Assembly (NCBI GenBank): GCA_018830485.1 | Contig: JAHJRQ010000015.1 | Coordinates: 124,001 to 188,000, forward strand | Source: Pseudomonadota bacterium | Lineage (GTDB): Bacteria; Desulfobacterota; Desulfobulbia; Desulfobulbales; Desulfurivibrionaceae | DNA: 64,000 nucleotides | Reading direction: 5' to 3' | Shown here: positions 62,689-64,000 of the stretch, piece by piece | How the letters are laid out: each line of letters opens with the position of its first letter | Position numbering within the stretch: position 1 is the first letter of the stretch | Program-made: the position numbers and the translations under genes | Notes under the pieces: generated by a model | Seen by the model: only the letters and a program-made list of their open reading frames with translations | The model's database searches: none | Told to the model about the DNA's origin: nothing

Positions 62689-63164
62689 CAGCCCCCCTGC
62701 CCGTTTTCGCCCTGTCGCCGAGCTTCCACCTCCTCGCGGAAATCCCGCAGGGAGATAGTGAAAAACCAGAGGGCCGGAACGCAGAGCAGATGATCAAAAC
62801 GGCCCATATAATAGAAGTAACTGAGCAGGGTGCGCGGCCCGGCAAAATAATCCTCCACCAGCCTTGCGCCGGAATCCCTGATATCGGGGTACATCTGGCC
62901 GGCAAACCAGTGCACGAACAGATGGTCCAGATCCCAGAGGAGAAAAAACAGCAGGGAGAGCTTGAGTGATCGCCAGGAATACCCGGTATCCGGCGGTTTG
63001 GTGTGCAAAACATAGAGGAAGAGCAGCAAGGCCACCCCAAGCAGGAGATGGGCCATCAAATGGACCACCGGGCCTTCCGCCACCCCGTGCCCCTGCACCG
63101 CCCAAGCCGGGCAGCCCCACACAAACGGGAGAACACAACCGAGCAGAACACCGTATTTCTTCAT
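62688..63164 (-). CDS. Membrane protein upstream of the kinase
   Basis: 158 residues from the ATG at 63164 (GGGGGGAACGG upstream). Signal peptide (YGVLLGCVLPFVWGCPAWA) then three or four hydrophobic segments (VVHLMAHLLLGVALLLFLYV, LKLSLLFFLLWDLDHLFVHW, LLSYFYYMGRFDHLLCVPAL). Several histidines in the membrane (HLMAHLLL, HLFVHW, DHLLC) could bind metal or haem. No family recognised. Its overlap with the kinase suggests a sensor subunit. Confidence 0.65.
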   Translation of the reverse strand: MKKYGVLLGCVLPFVWGCPAWAVQGHGVAEGPVVHLMAHLLLGVALLLFLYVLHTKPPDTGYSWRSLKLSLLFFLLWDLDHLFVHWFAGQMYPDIRDSGARLVEDYFAGPRTLLSYFYYMGRFDHLLCVPALWFFTISLRDFREEVEARRQGENGQGG

Positions 63165-63350
63165 CCGTTCCCCCCGCAATCCGCGCCGCAAAAATTGCGC
63201 CTTTTTCAGAAATAGCAGGTTGCCAGCAGGGACGCAAGCCATATCCGTGTTCGGATTCCTGCCAAGAAGATGTTGCTTGTTTTTCGGAAATGGTGCATCA
63301 ATGGGGAGTTATTGGAAAAAATCCGCCAACCGCCCGCGCTTTCCGGAGAC

Positions 63351-64000
63351 ATGTCCGTGACCTCTGATCAGCCTCTTTCTCCCTGCCCCGATGCGGATTT
63401 TTCCGCCTCGGTTCTCCTGGTCGACGATGACCGCGACATGCTTTCCATGCTGGAACGCCTCCTCCGCAAGAAATTCCGCTGCGAGGTGAAAACCGCGCCT
63501 TCCGCGGAGGCTGCCTGGCAGATCATCGCGGACTGGCGGCCGGACATGGTGCTGACCGATGTCAAGATGCCGGGGATGGACGGGCTGTCGTTCCTTGCCA
63601 AGATCAAGGACGCGTATCCGGCCATTGCCGTAATTATAATGACCGGCCACGGCACGGTGGAGTCGGCCATCGCCGCCCTGAAAAACGGGGCCTACGACTT
63701 TATCCAGAAACCCTTTGACAACGAGCACCTGCTCCACACCCTGCACCGCTGCCTGGAACGCCTCTGCCTGCTTGAAAAAAACCGGCGGCTTCAGAGCCGG
63801 CTCGCCGAGCAGGAAGCCTGCCCCGGCTTCATCGGCACCTCTCCGGCGATCAAGGAGGTCTCCGCACTGATCAGCAGGCTGGCCGATACCGATGTCACCG
63901 TGCTGATCCGGGGAGAATCCGGCACGGGCAAGGAGCTGGCCGCCCGCGCCCTGCATGGGTTGAGCGGCCGGCATTCGCGCCCGATGGTCACGGTGAACTG
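63351..64000 (+). CDS. Sigma-54-dependent response regulator, truncated by the window edge
   Basis: The frame from ATG 63351 (GGAG upstream) is open to the last base: [20 protein letters not shown], then a receiver ([50 protein letters not shown], about residues 20-135), then the start of an AAA+ domain ([16 protein letters not shown] and Walker A GESGTGKE). The rest, with the DNA-binding domain, lies outside. Divergent from the kinase cluster, of which it may be the target regulator. Confidence 0.9.
   Translation, partial: MSVTSDQPLSPCPDADFSASVLLVDDDRDMLSMLERLLRKKFRCEVKTAPSAEAAWQIIADWRPDMVLTDVKMPGMDGLSFLAKIKDAYPAIAVIIMTGHGTVESAIAALKNGAYDFIQKPFDNEHLLHTLHRCLERLCLLEKNRRLQSRLAEQEACPGFIGTSPAIKEVSALISRLADTDVTVLIRGESGTGKELAARALHGLSGRHSRPMVTVN

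Noticed and set aside
1-64000. CRISPR array, rRNA operon, prophage or intact insertion sequence
   Set aside because: No regularly spaced repeats, rRNA sequence, phage structural genes or transposase frames were seen.

Overview
The window reads as part of the chromosome of a GC-rich, motile, Gram-negative anaerobe, most likely a Desulfobacterota (Desulfobulbales-like) bacterium. The basis is gene content: hybrid cluster protein, a secreted octaheme c-type cytochrome of the nitrite-reductase type, a split-Soret-type cytochrome with a Tat-like leader, NapH-like ferredoxins, a probable selenocysteine-containing sulfur transporter, a FliW/CsrA flagellar switch and many haem- or Cache-type sensor kinases. 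The placement is inferred from content; no rRNA gene is present to confirm it.

Layout. 1-6.9 kb: end of a flagellar operon (flgK C-terminal part, a very large flgL, csrA, fliW) with flgM convergent to it under a clear sigma-28 promoter. 7-13.6 kb: polA, a PpiD-type foldase, a J-domain protein, plsY and a cysteine-cluster protein. 13.8-17.1 kb: an hcp, HD-domain, ferredoxin operon behind an FNR/HcpR-like palindrome. 17.2-20.8 kb: a TlpA-like thioredoxin, a small secreted protein with its own strong promoter and terminator, uppP and two methyltransferases. 20.9-28.1 kb: trkA-trkH-mnmG followed by a haem-sensor histidine kinase and its response regulator. 28.3-31.3 kb, minus strand: a 59-residue monohaem cytochrome, the octaheme nitrite reductase and prepilin peptidase. 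31.5-38.3 kb, plus strand: an unknown protein with PilZ, a thiamine-binding-type protein, a CXXC mini-protein with a NapH-like ferredoxin, an SH3 protein, an amino-acid permease, an M48 lipoprotein protease and the split-Soret protein. 38.5-41.2 kb, minus strand: a two-gene YeeE/YedE transporter whose first gene has an in-frame UGA exactly where the family has its key cysteine, then a lipase-like protein.

41.8-48.9 kb: a KefB-like antiporter followed by an accessory region: a broken ATPase, a sterol-desaturase-like enzyme, AmpG, a Phd/RelE module flanked by short repeats, and an AT-rich nuclease-like gene, bounded by duplicated terminators beside two tRNA-Ser genes. 49-58.6 kb, minus strand: radA, a large Cache/PAS hybrid kinase, hemW, radC, a small membrane protein, gatB and an RdgC-like pair split over two genes. 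58.8-59.1 kb: tRNA-Lys and tRNA-Glu with promoter and terminator. The rest holds a membrane-tethered retropepsin-like protein, a second cysteine-cluster protein, a receiver/kinase/membrane-protein cluster and the start of a sigma-54 response regulator that runs off the window.

The strongest candidate for something easily missed is the UGA-containing YeeE/YedE gene at 39029-39556. Readthrough gives the conserved SGHGLSG motif, a bacterial-SECIS-like hairpin with a G-first loop follows the UGA, and the extended frame ends in a 4-nt ATGA overlap with its partner gene.
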